Shown: in pieces, positions 24,977 to 32,564 of the stretch
Layout: each line of letters starts with the position of its first letter
Position numbering within the stretch: position 1 is the stretch's first letter
Origin: Phycicoccus flavus
Lineage (GTDB): Bacteria; Actinomycetota; Actinomycetes; Actinomycetales; Dermatophilaceae
DNA length: 36,795 nt
Assembly: GCF_004025965.2 (NCBI RefSeq)
Contig: NZ_SAYU02000041.1
Span: forward strand, 1 to 36,795
Direction of reading: 5' to 3'
The notes under the pieces: model-generated
Databases searched by the model: none
What the model was told of the DNA's origin: nothing
The model's input: only the letters and a program-made list of their open reading frames with translations
Position numbers and translations under genes: made by a program

Positions 24977-26353
24977 ATGAGCGAAGATCAGCACGTCGAC
25001 CTCGTCGTCCTCGGCCTCGGGCCCGGCGGCGAGTCAGTGGCCACGGAGGCGGCGAAGGCCGGGATGCGGGTCGTCGGGATCGACGAGCGCCTCGTCGGCG
25101 GCGAGTGCCCGTACTTCGGGTGCATCCCCAGCAAGATGATGATCCGGGCCGCCAACAGCCTCGAGGAGTCCCGCCGCGTGGCGACGCTCGCGGGCAGCGC
25201 CGAGGCCACCCCCGACTTCACCCCCGTCGCCCGCCGCATCCGCGAGGAGGCGACGACCGACTGGGACGACGCCGTCGCCGTGCAGCGCCTCGAGGACGCC
25301 GGCGTGCGCTTCGTCCGCGGGCACGGACGGCTGGCCGGCCCGGGCGTCGTCGAGGTGGCCGGGCAGCGGTTCGTCGCCTCGGCCGGGGTCGTCCTCAACA
25401 CCGGCACCGCGCCCGCCGCTCCCCCCGTCGACGGCCTGGCCGGCACGGGCTTCTGGACCAACCGCGAGGCGCTGCAGGCCACCGAGGCGCCCGCCTCGCT
25501 CGTCGTCGTGGGCGGCGGAGCCATCGGGTCCGAGCTCGCGCAGGCGTTCGCCCGCTTCGGCAGCCGGGTCTCCCTCGTCGAGACGGCCCCGCGGATCCTC
25601 TCGCTGGAGGAGCCCGAGGCCTCGGAGGTCGTCGCCGGCGCGTTCGCGGAGGACGGCATCCAGGTGCTCGCCGGGGCCTCCGTCGGCTCGGTGCGCGAGG
25701 CCGACGGCCGCTTCGCCGTCGTCGTCACGGACGCCGGCGGCACCGAGCTGACCCTCGACGCCGACCGGCTCCTCGTCGCCGCCGGCCGCCGCCCGAACCT
25801 CGCGGACGTCGGCCTCGACACCGTCGGGCTCGACCCGGCCGCACGCTCGGTCGAGGTGGACGAGCGGATGCGCGCCGGCGAGAAGCTCTGGGCCATCGGC
25901 GACATCACCGGCAAGGGTGCCTTCACCCACATGTCGATGTACCAGGCCGGCATCGCCGTCCGCGACCTCACCGGCAGCGACGGCCCCTGGGCGAGCTACC
26001 ACGCCGTCCCGCGGGTCACGTACACCGACCCGGAGGTCGGCGCCGTCGGCCTCACCGAGCAGCAGGCGCGCGACGCCGGCGTCGAGGTCCGCGTGGGCCT
26101 CACGACCGCGCTCGGCAGCCGGGGCTGGATCCACGGACCCGGGGGCAAGGGCATGGTCAAGCTCGTCGAGGACGCGGCGGCCGGGCACCTCGTCGGCGCC
26201 ACGTCCGCCGGCCCGACGGGCGGGGAGGTGCTCTCGATGCTCGCGACCGCCGTCCACGCCCGGGTGCCCACCGCCGTGCTGCGCGAGCAGGTCTTCGCCT
26301 ACCCGACGTTCCACCGCGCCGTCTCCGACGCCCTGGCGGACCTCGGCTCGTGA
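24977..26353 (+). CDS. Pyridine nucleotide-disulfide oxidoreductase (lipoamide dehydrogenase-like)
   Basis: 458 aa flavoprotein. FAD site VLGLGPGGESVATEAAKAG; redox pair GGECPYFGCIPSK (Cys-x4-Cys, about residues 44-49); NAD(P) site VVVGGGAIGSELAQAF; second FAD motif LWAIGDITGKGAFTH; C-terminal dimerisation domain. In lipoamide dehydrogenases this last domain ends with an HPT..(H)E motif providing the catalytic His-Glu base. Here the segment is FAYPTFHRAVSD, so His is Tyr and Glu is Arg. It therefore has the disulfide but not the acid-base pair and is unlikely to be the Lpd of 2-oxoacid dehydrogenases. A quinone- or small-disulfide reductase role is more likely. Its stop overlaps the methyltransferase start by 4 bp. 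Confidence 0.88.
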   Translation: MSEDQHVDLVVLGLGPGGESVATEAAKAGMRVVGIDERLVGGECPYFGCIPSKMMIRAANSLEESRRVATLAGSAEATPDFTPVARRIREEATTDWDDAVAVQRLEDAGVRFVRGHGRLAGPGVVEVAGQRFVASAGVVLNTGTAPAAPPVDGLAGTGFWTNREALQATEAPASLVVVGGGAIGSELAQAFARFGSRVSLVETAPRILSLEEPEASEVVAGAFAEDGIQVLAGASVGSVREADGRFAVVVTDAGGTELTLDADRLLVAAGRRPNLADVGLDTVGLDPAARSVEVDERMRAGEKLWAIGDITGKGAFTHMSMYQAGIAVRDLTGSDGPWASYHAVPRVTYTDPEVGAVGLTEQQARDAGVEVRVGLTTALGSRGWIHGPGGKGMVKLVEDAAAGHLVGATSAGPTGGEVLSMLATAVHARVPTAVLREQVFAYPTFHRAVSDALADLGS

Positions 26354-26946
26354 GCCGCACGCCCGCCGGGGCGCTGGACGTCGCCTTCGACGCCCAGCCC
26401 CGGGAGCGCTTCCTGCCCCGGGCGGTCGTCGGTGACGCCGGGCGCGACGGGCCGCTGGACATCGGCCACGGGCAGACCAACAGCCAACCGCGGACCGTCC
26501 GCGCCATGCTCGAGCTGCTCGACGTGCGGCCGGGACAGCGGGTGCTCGACGTCGGCGCCGGGTCCGGCTGGAGCACCGCGCTGCTCGCCGAGCTCACCGG
26601 GTCCGGCGGGGTGGTCGTCGGCGTCGAGCGGGTGCCGGCCTTGGTCCGCTGGGCGTCGGCGGCGGTCGGCGCGGCCGGTGTGCCGTGGGCCGAGGTCCGC
26701 CGGGCCCGCGAGGGCGTGCTCGGCCTCCCCGGCGAGCCGCCGTTCCACCGCGTGCTCGTCTCGGCCATGGCGCGTACCCTCCCCCGGCCGCTGCTGCGTC
26801 AGCTCGTGCCGGGCGGCGTGCTCGTCGTCCCCGTCGACGGTCGCATGCTGCGGGTGGTGCGCCCCGCCGCGCCGGACGCCGACCCCGAGGACGCGCAGGT
26901 CACCGAGCACGGCACCTACCGCTTCGTCCCCCTCGTCACCGACTGA
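26350..26946 (+). CDS. Protein-L-isoaspartate O-methyltransferase family protein
   Basis: 198 aa SAM-dependent methyltransferase. DIGHGQTNSQPRTVRAML corresponds to the PCMT substrate-site motif (IGxGQTISQP), with Asn in place of Ile/Thr. RVLDVGAGSGWSTALLAEL is SAM motif I; GVERVPALVRWA is motif II; LPRPLLRQLVPGGVLVVPV is the late motif. PCMT repairs isoaspartyl residues in aged proteins. GTG 26350 overlaps the preceding TGA (GTGA), so it is co-translated with the oxidoreductase. Length is at the short end for the family (about 210). The Asn change makes the repair function likely but not certain. Confidence 0.85.
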   Translation: MSRTPAGALDVAFDAQPRERFLPRAVVGDAGRDGPLDIGHGQTNSQPRTVRAMLELLDVRPGQRVLDVGAGSGWSTALLAELTGSGGVVVGVERVPALVRWASAAVGAAGVPWAEVRRAREGVLGLPGEPPFHRVLVSAMARTLPRPLLRQLVPGGVLVVPVDGRMLRVVRPAAPDADPEDAQVTEHGTYRFVPLVTD

Positions 26947-27003
26947 TCCCCGACGAGACCGGGAGGGGTGACACACTCCGGGCGGGACCGGACATGGAGG
27001 GGC

Positions 27004-27579
27004 ATGGGACATCCGGAGGGGAACGAGGAGGACCGGGCGCAGGCCCGGTTCCGGGAGGTCTGGGCCGCGGCCCACGACGACGTCCTGCGCTTCGCCGCGC
27101 GGCGCGTGCACCCGAGCCACGCCGAGGACGTCGTCGCCGACACCTTCCTCGTCGTGTGGCGGCGCCTGGAGGACCTGCCGGCCGACCCCGGTGAGGCCCG
27201 GGCCTGGATCTTCGGCATCGCCCGGCGCACACTCATGGGCGCCCAGCGGGGTGACCGGCGACGGGACGCCCTGGCGGTCCGGCTCGCCGACCCCGCGCTC
27301 GCGGCCGGGCCCCCCGGGACCGGCGACCCCGACGTCCTCGCCCGGCGGCTGGACCTGGCCGCCGCGTGGCCGCGCCTCGCCGCGACCGACCAGGAGGCCC
27401 TGGCCCTCGCCTACTGGGACGGGCTCACCTCCACCGAGGCGGCGACCGTCCTCGGCATCTCGCCCGTCGCCTTCCGGCTGCGCCTCACCCGCGCCCGCCG
27501 CCACCTGCACCGCCACCTCGACCTCGTCGAGCGCGCCACCGGCGGCCACCTGCCACTGACCGAAGGGAGCCCGTCATGA
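27004..27579 (+). CDS. ECF-type RNA polymerase sigma factor
   Basis: 191 aa. Sigma region 2 (about 20-90) has FREVWAAAHDDVLRFAARRV, SHAEDVVADTFLVVWRRLEDLP and ARAWIFGIARRTL. Region 4 (about 120-175) has RLAATDQEALALAYWDGLTSTEAATVLGISPVAFRLRLTRARRHL, the helix-turn-helix that reads the -35 element. There is no region 1 or 3, so it belongs to group 4 (ECF). ATG 27004 with GGAGG just upstream is preferred; a GTG at 26968 adds 12 residues but has its SD too close. The ATGA overlap with the next gene suggests the pair sigma factor plus membrane regulator. The target promoter is unknown. Confidence 0.9.
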   Translation: MGHPEGNEEDRAQARFREVWAAAHDDVLRFAARRVHPSHAEDVVADTFLVVWRRLEDLPADPGEARAWIFGIARRTLMGAQRGDRRRDALAVRLADPALAAGPPGTGDPDVLARRLDLAAAWPRLAATDQEALALAYWDGLTSTEAATVLGISPVAFRLRLTRARRHLHRHLDLVERATGGHLPLTEGSPS

Positions 27580-28439
27580 CCCGCACCGACCTCGACCCGG
27601 TCACCCGGGCGGCGTTCGACGACCTCGACCCCGCCCCGCGCGACCTCGACGCCGCGGCCCGGGCTCGCGCCGACGCCACCCTCGCCCGCGTCCTGGCCTC
27701 CGACCCCTCGACCCCCGTGCGCGCACTGCCCGCCCTCCCCCGCCGGCGCCGGCTCCGGGTCCTCGCCGTGCTCGCCGCCGTCGTGACGCTCACCGCCTCC
27801 GCGCTCGTCGTCCCCGGCGTCGTCCGGACCCAGTCCGCCGCGGCGGCCTGGACCCCGCGTCCGATCTCGGTGTCGCCCGGCGAGGTCGCGGCCGCACGGG
27901 ACGCCTGCAAGGACCTGCTGGGCCCGAAGGGCTTCGACACCGCCGAGGGCGACCCCTGGGCCGAGGCGCTGCGCCGCAGCCGGGCGGTCGCCGTCGACCG
28001 CCGCGGGGCCTGGCGGTTCGTCGTCCTCACCGACGGTGCCGGGTTCACGGGCGACTGCCTGCTGCAGGACCCGCCGCTGCTGCTCCGCCTGTTCGGCTCG
28101 CACTACGGCGGCGCCTTCGGCGGCACCTCCATGGGTCGCGTCCTCCCCCCGGCCCCGGACGGGGTCGCCGTCGACACGGCCGGCTCGGGCAGTAGCGACG
28201 ACGACGCCTGGGGCGTGGTCAGTGGGCTGGCGGGCGCCGACGTCCGTCGCGTGGTCGTCACCTCACCGGACGGACGGGAGTCCGTCGCCTCGCTCGGGGA
28301 CGGCCGGTTCGCCGCGTGGTGGCCGCAGCGGCGGACGGGCATGGCCAACGTCCGGCTCACCCTGACCCTGGCCGACGGCAGGGTGCTGCCGGCGCGGTCT
28401 CTCGAGCAGATCGCCGCGGAGGCCGCACCCGCCGGCTGA
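27576..28439 (+). CDS. Membrane-anchored protein paired with the ECF sigma factor (candidate anti-sigma)
   Basis: 287 aa. A cytosolic N-terminal arm of about 60 residues begins MTRTDLDPVTRAAFDDLDPAP. One hydrophobic helix follows (about 63-87: RVLAVLAAVVTLTASALVVPGVV), then an extracytoplasmic domain of about 195 residues with two Cys (DACKDLL, TGDCLLQDPP) that could form a disulfide. The N-in, one-helix, C-out layout and the 4-bp overlap with the sigma gene match actinobacterial sigma/anti-sigma pairs. However, no HxxxCxxC zinc anti-sigma motif is present and I recognise no named family. Function as sigma partner is inferred from context alone. Confidence 0.7.
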   Translation: MTRTDLDPVTRAAFDDLDPAPRDLDAAARARADATLARVLASDPSTPVRALPALPRRRRLRVLAVLAAVVTLTASALVVPGVVRTQSAAAAWTPRPISVSPGEVAAARDACKDLLGPKGFDTAEGDPWAEALRRSRAVAVDRRGAWRFVVLTDGAGFTGDCLLQDPPLLLRLFGSHYGGAFGGTSMGRVLPPAPDGVAVDTAGSGSSDDDAWGVVSGLAGADVRRVVVTSPDGRESVASLGDGRFAAWWPQRRTGMANVRLTLTLADGRVLPARSLEQIAAEAAPAG

Positions 28440-28472
28440 CCGGACCCCCCGGCGACCGGACCGACCGGCCGG

Positions 28473-30341
28473 TCAGCCGGAGTAGTGGGCGTCGAGCAGG
28501 GGCTTGTACTTCTCGGCGACGACCTTGCGCTTGAGCTTGAGGCTCGGGGTGAGCTCGCCGTCCTCGATCGAGAGGTCGTGCTCGAGGATCGTGAACTTCT
28601 TGATCGTCTCCCAGCGGTTGAGCCCGGCGTTGAGCTCGTCGACGTACCCCTGCACCATCTCGCGGCAGGCGTCGGACGAGACGACCTCGGCGTAGGGCCG
28701 GCCGGCCATCCCGTGCTGCGCGGCCCAGCCCTCCATCGCGTCGGGGTCGAGGGTGACGAGGGCGGAGACGAAGTTGCGGTCGGCGCCGTGGACGATGAGC
28801 TGGCTGGCGTAGGGGCACAGGCCCTTGAAGGTCGACTCGATGACCGCCGGGGCCACGTACTTGCCGCCGCTGGTCTTGAACAGGTCCTTCTTGCGGTCGG
28901 TGATCCGCAGGAAGCCGCGCTCGTCGAGCTCGCCGATGTCGCCGGTGTGCAGCCACCCGTCGGCGTCGATGGTCTCGGCCGTCGCCTCGGGGTTGTTGTG
29001 GTAGCCCTCCATGTTGCCCGGGCCCCGGAGCAGGACCTCGCCGTCCTCGGCGATCCGCACGTCGATGCCGGGCAGCTGCCAGCCCACCGTGCCGTACCGG
29101 TAGGCCCGGATCCGGTTGACGAAGGAGGCAGCGCTGGTCTCGGTGAGCCCGTAGCCCTCGGCGACGAGCATGCCCATGCCGTCGAACCAGCGGGCGACGT
29201 CCTGGTTCAGCGCGGCGGACCCGGAGATGAAGAAGCGCACGTTGCCGCCGAAGCGGTCCCGGATCTTGGACCCGACGAGCTTGTCGAGGACGGCGTGCTT
29301 GCGGGCCAGCAGTCCGGAGGGAGCCTCGCCGCGCTCGCGCAGCTCGCTGACCTGCCGGCCGGTGTCGCTGGCGGCCCGGAAGAGCTTGAGCTTGAGGCCG
29401 CCCTCCTCCTCCATCATCATCTGGACGCGGGCGTAGGCCTTCTCGAAGATGCGCGGGGCGGCGCCCATGAAGGTCGGCTTCACGACCGCGAGGTTGTCGA
29501 CGATCTTGTCGATGCGCCCGTCGATGGCGGTCGCGAACCCGATCTGCAGCGGCAGGGTCAGCAGGTTCTTGCCGAAGACGTGCGCCAGCGGCAGCCAGAG
29601 GTACTGGAGGTCGTCCTCGCGGATGATGTCGATGGCCTCGACCGCGGCGCCCTCGTAGGTCCAGCAGCTGTGCGGCAGGCGCACGCCCTTCGGCCGGCCG
29701 GTGGTGCCCGAGGTGTAGATGATCGTCGCCAGCTGGTCGGCGCGGGTCGCGTCGATCCGGGCGTCGACGGCCCCGGGGTCGCCGTCGAGGTACTCGCGCC
29801 CGAGCCGGCGCAGCTCGTCGAGGGTCAGCGTCCAGTCGTCCCCGTCCGGGGCGCCCTCCATGAGCACGACCTTGCCGACGCCCGGCGCCCGGTCGCGGAT
29901 GGAGCGCAGCTTCTCCAGCTGCTCGGCGTTCTCGGCGAAGACGACCTTGGTGCCGGAGTCGCTGAGGATGAAGGCGACGTCGTCGGCGATGGTCGTCGGG
30001 TAGATCGTCGTCGTGGCCGCGCCGGCGACCATGATCGCGAGGTCGGCCAGCGCCCACTCGTAGCGCGTGCCCGAGGCGATGGCCACGCGGTCCTCGGGCT
30101 CGACCCCGAGGGCGATGATCCCCGCCCCGAGCTCGCGGACGACCTCGTCGGCCTCGCGCCAGGTCACCGTCACCCAGTCCTCGCCGTCGCCCGAGGGCAC
30201 GGCGTGGAGGAAGGCGGGCCGGTCCGCGGAGGCGGCGACCCGGTCCCGGAACAGGTGTCCGACGCTCTGGGCGCGTCGCTCGAGGATGCCGTGGTCGACC
30301 GGCTCGTCCTGGGGGGTGTGGATCTGCGGCGTCGCGCGCAT
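28473..30341 (-). CDS. Long-chain fatty-acid--CoA ligase (FadD15-like AMP-binding enzyme)
   Basis: 622 aa adenylate-forming enzyme that activates fatty acids with ATP and CoA. P-loop TIIYTSGTTGRPKGV (about 185-199); PLAHVFGKNL; EGYGLTETSAAS; GWLHTGDIGEL; RITDRKKDLFKTSGGKYVAP with the hinge Asp and linker; C-terminal Lys in TPSLKLKRKVV. The full-length 600-aa form with an N-terminal helix of the LERRAQSVGHLFRDRV type matches the long-chain synthetases of actinobacteria. Start ATG 30341. A 76-bp gap after the RodA-like gene may hold its promoter (GTGACAAGAT near 30385-30394 on the minus strand). No partner fatty-acid genes are adjacent. Confidence 0.94.
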   Translation of the reverse strand: MRATPQIHTPQDEPVDHGILERRAQSVGHLFRDRVAASADRPAFLHAVPSGDGEDWVTVTWREADEVVRELGAGIIALGVEPEDRVAIASGTRYEWALADLAIMVAGAATTTIYPTTIADDVAFILSDSGTKVVFAENAEQLEKLRSIRDRAPGVGKVVLMEGAPDGDDWTLTLDELRRLGREYLDGDPGAVDARIDATRADQLATIIYTSGTTGRPKGVRLPHSCWTYEGAAVEAIDIIREDDLQYLWLPLAHVFGKNLLTLPLQIGFATAIDGRIDKIVDNLAVVKPTFMGAAPRIFEKAYARVQMMMEEEGGLKLKLFRAASDTGRQVSELRERGEAPSGLLARKHAVLDKLVGSKIRDRFGGNVRFFISGSAALNQDVARWFDGMGMLVAEGYGLTETSAASFVNRIRAYRYGTVGWQLPGIDVRIAEDGEVLLRGPGNMEGYHNNPEATAETIDADGWLHTGDIGELDERGFLRITDRKKDLFKTSGGKYVAPAVIESTFKGLCPYASQLIVHGADRNFVSALVTLDPDAMEGWAAQHGMAGRPYAEVVSSDACREMVQGYVDELNAGLNRWETIKKFTILEHDLSIEDGELTPSLKLKRKVVAEKYKPLLDAHYSG

Positions 30342-30417
30342 CAGTGGACCGTCCTCGACGTCGGTGGCGTGGTCCGACGCATCTTGTCACAGCGTTCCCT
30401 CAGGAGGAACGCCGCCG

Positions 30418-31581
30418 CTACCGGCGAGTCACCTCCGGGTCCCCGGCGGCGGCGTCGACGAGCCCCACGGCGAGCCAGGAGACGAGCATCGAGGTGCCGC
30501 CGTAGGACACGAACGGCAGCGGCAGGCCGGTGACCGGGAGCAGCGCGAGGTTCATCCCGACGTTCTCGACGACCTGCACGGCGAGCCAGGTCGCAACCCC
30601 CACGCCGACGAGCCGGCCGAAGGGGTCCTCGGCGCGGGCGGCGACGACGAGGACGCGCACCACGAGGACCCCGAGGAGGACGACGAGCCCCGCCGCCCCG
30701 ACGAAGCCGAGCTCCTCGGCGGCCACCGAGAAGACGAAGTCGTTGAGCTGGAACGGGACGAAGCCGCCCTGGGTGCGCGGCCCGGACATGAAGCCCTGCC
30801 CCCACAGCCCGCCCCCGCCGACCGCGCGCCGTACCTGCGCGGTCTGGTACCCGGCGCCGAGCGGGTCGGCGGTGGGGTCGGCGAAAGCGGTGAGCCGGGC
30901 CCGCTGGTAGTCGCTGAGCAGCGGGGTCGTCCACGCCGCGACGGCGGCCGCCACCGCGAGACCGAGGGCCAGGGCGACCCACCGGCGCGGCGCCCCGCCG
31001 ACGAGCACGACGGCGAAGCCCAGCGCCAGCAGGACCAGGGCGGTGCCGAGGTCGGGCTGGACGACCACGAGCGCCGTGGGCACCCCGACGAGGGCGGTGG
31101 CGGAGACCAGCCGGCGCAGCCCGGGGTCGCTGCCGCGGTCCAGCGCCCCGGCGAGCAGGGCCGCGAGGGCCAGGGTGAGGGCGGGCTTGACGAGCTCGGC
31201 GGGCTGCAGGGTGAAGCCGGCGGCCAGCGGGATCCAGGACCGGGACCCGTTGATCGTCGCGCCGACCGGGGTGCGCACGAGGAGCAGGAGGACGACGGCC
31301 GCGGCCCAGGCCCAGGGGGCGGCCGAGCGGAGGCGGCCGCGGCCGGCCCGGCTGACGAGCACGGCGACGGCCAGCCCCACGGCCGCCGTGACGAGGTGCC
31401 GCACGAGGTAGGCCGAGCCCGCGGTCCGCTCCGTCGCGGACCAGACGAGCAGTGCCCCGATGACCGAGGCGCCACCGGCGGCGACGAACAGCCCGATGTC
31501 GTGCCGGGCCCAGACCCCGCCGACACGGGCGCCCGACGACCCGGGCACCGCCGGCGCCGACCGGATCAGGCGGGCGGCCAC
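30418..31581 (-). CDS. SEDS family peptidoglycan polymerase (RodA/FtsW-like)
   Basis: 387 aa, about ten membrane helices. Signature stretches are GSRSWIPLAAGFTLQPAELVKPALTL, VQPDLGTALVLLALG, TTPLLSDYQRARLTAF, GAGYQTAQVRRAVGGGGLWGQGF, FVFSVAAEELGFVG and the last helix LLPVTGLPLPFVSYGGTSML. These match the RodA glycosyltransferase that polymerises lipid II; the Asp implicated in catalysis is expected in the loop after FQPAE. RodA is favoured over FtsW by GFTLQPAELVK and GLWGQGF. GTG start 31581 lies 7 bp after ribF, so it is probably translated from the ribF mRNA. No class B PBP, mreBCD or FHA gene is adjacent. Confidence 0.9.
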   Translation of the reverse strand: MAARLIRSAPAVPGSSGARVGGVWARHDIGLFVAAGGASVIGALLVWSATERTAGSAYLVRHLVTAAVGLAVAVLVSRAGRGRLRSAAPWAWAAAVVLLLLVRTPVGATINGSRSWIPLAAGFTLQPAELVKPALTLALAALLAGALDRGSDPGLRRLVSATALVGVPTALVVVQPDLGTALVLLALGFAVVLVGGAPRRWVALALGLAVAAAVAAWTTPLLSDYQRARLTAFADPTADPLGAGYQTAQVRRAVGGGGLWGQGFMSGPRTQGGFVPFQLNDFVFSVAAEELGFVGAAGLVVLLGVLVVRVLVVAARAEDPFGRLVGVGVATWLAVQVVENVGMNLALLPVTGLPLPFVSYGGTSMLVSWLAVGLVDAAAGDPEVTRR

Positions 31582-31588
31582 ACCGGGC

Positions 31589-32551
31589 TCAGGCGGGGAC
31601 GATCTTCGCGAGCCGCTCGCGGCAGTGCGCGACGTCGCGGGACATGGCCTCGGTCAGCTCGTCGACGCTCTCGAAGCGCAGCGTGGGCCGGATGTGGTCG
31701 ACGAACTCGACCATGACCGTCTCGTCGTAGAGGTCGAGGTCGTCGCGGTCCAGGACGTAGGCCTCGACGGTGCGCGGGTCACTGGTCTCGAAGGTCGGGT
31801 TGGTCCCGATGCTCACCGCGGCCGGCATCGTCCGGTCGGGCTCGCCCTCGGGCAGGTCGAGGCGGGTCAGCCAGCCGGCGTAGACGCCCTCCTCCGGCAC
31901 GAGGCCGAGGGAGTCCGGGCCGAGGTTCGCCGTCGGGTAGCCGAGCCCCCGGCCGCGGTGGTTGCCGTGCACGACGGTACCGACGACGCGGTGGGGACGG
32001 CCGAGGATCCGGGCCGCGTCGGCGACGTCGCCGGAGGCCAGACGCCGGCGGATCACGGTGGACGAGAAGCGCTCGCCGTCGCCGACGTCGTCGAGCGCGA
32101 TGACCTCGAAGCCGAACTGCTCGCCGAGGTCGACGAGCGTCCCGATGTCCCCGGAGTTGCGGTAGCCGAAGCGGGTGTCGACGCCGACGACGACGCACCG
32201 GGCGTCCAGGCCGCGCACGAAGACCGACCGGACGAAGTCACCCGGGGTCTGCTGGGCGAACTCGGTCGTGAAGTCCAGGTCCAGGAGGCCGTCGACACCG
32301 GTGTCGGCGATGAGCTCGTCCCGGATCCGGGACGGCGCGATGATCTCCGGCGCCCGCTCGGGGTGCAGGACGGCGATCGGGTGCGGGTCGAAGGTGATGG
32401 CGACCGTGGGCAGGCCCAGCCGCTGCCCCGCCTCGACGAGCGCGGTGAGCACCGCCTTGTGGCCGCGGTGGACCCCGTCGAAGTTGCCGAGCGTGAGCAC
32501 GCACGGGCGCAGGGCCTCGGGCGTACGGGCGGGGTCGGACCATCGGTGCAC
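31589..32551 (-). CDS. ribF: Bifunctional riboflavin kinase/FAD synthetase
   Basis: 320 aa; makes FMN from riboflavin and then FAD. The N-terminal FAD synthetase domain has VLTLGNFDGVHRGHKAV (about 18-34), ITFDPHP, FVRSVFVRGLDARCVVVGVDTRFGYRNSGD and STVIRRRLASGDV. The C-terminal riboflavin kinase domain (about 190-310) has VVHGNHRGRGLGYPTANLG, GVYAGWLTRL and EAYVLDRDDLDLYDETVMVEFVDHIRPTLRF. GTG at 32551 (VHRWSD) matches the usual M-x-R-W start and lies 7 nt after a -10-like TAGAGT. A GTG 9 bp upstream (32560), one base after the truB stop, is the alternative if it is only coupled to truB. Confidence 0.96.
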   Translation of the reverse strand: MHRWSDPARTPEALRPCVLTLGNFDGVHRGHKAVLTALVEAGQRLGLPTVAITFDPHPIAVLHPERAPEIIAPSRIRDELIADTGVDGLLDLDFTTEFAQQTPGDFVRSVFVRGLDARCVVVGVDTRFGYRNSGDIGTLVDLGEQFGFEVIALDDVGDGERFSSTVIRRRLASGDVADAARILGRPHRVVGTVVHGNHRGRGLGYPTANLGPDSLGLVPEEGVYAGWLTRLDLPEGEPDRTMPAAVSIGTNPTFETSDPRTVEAYVLDRDDLDLYDETVMVEFVDHIRPTLRFESVDELTEAMSRDVAHCRERLAKIVPA

Positions 32552-32558
32552 GGAGCCC

Positions 32559-32564
32559 ACTCTA
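32559..32564 (-). promoter_or_regulatory. Putative -10 element of ribF, overlapping the truB stop
   Basis: TAGAGT on the minus strand; its first three bases are the truB TAG stop. It is 7 nt from the GTG at 32551. If used, it gives ribF a leaderless transcript independent of infB-rbfA-truB. Confidence 0.4.

Noticed and set aside
28485-30533. A 682-codon + strand frame opposite the acyl-CoA ligase gene
   Set aside because: It is the exact reverse of a well-supported AMP-binding enzyme and has no recognisable motif or ribosome-binding site.
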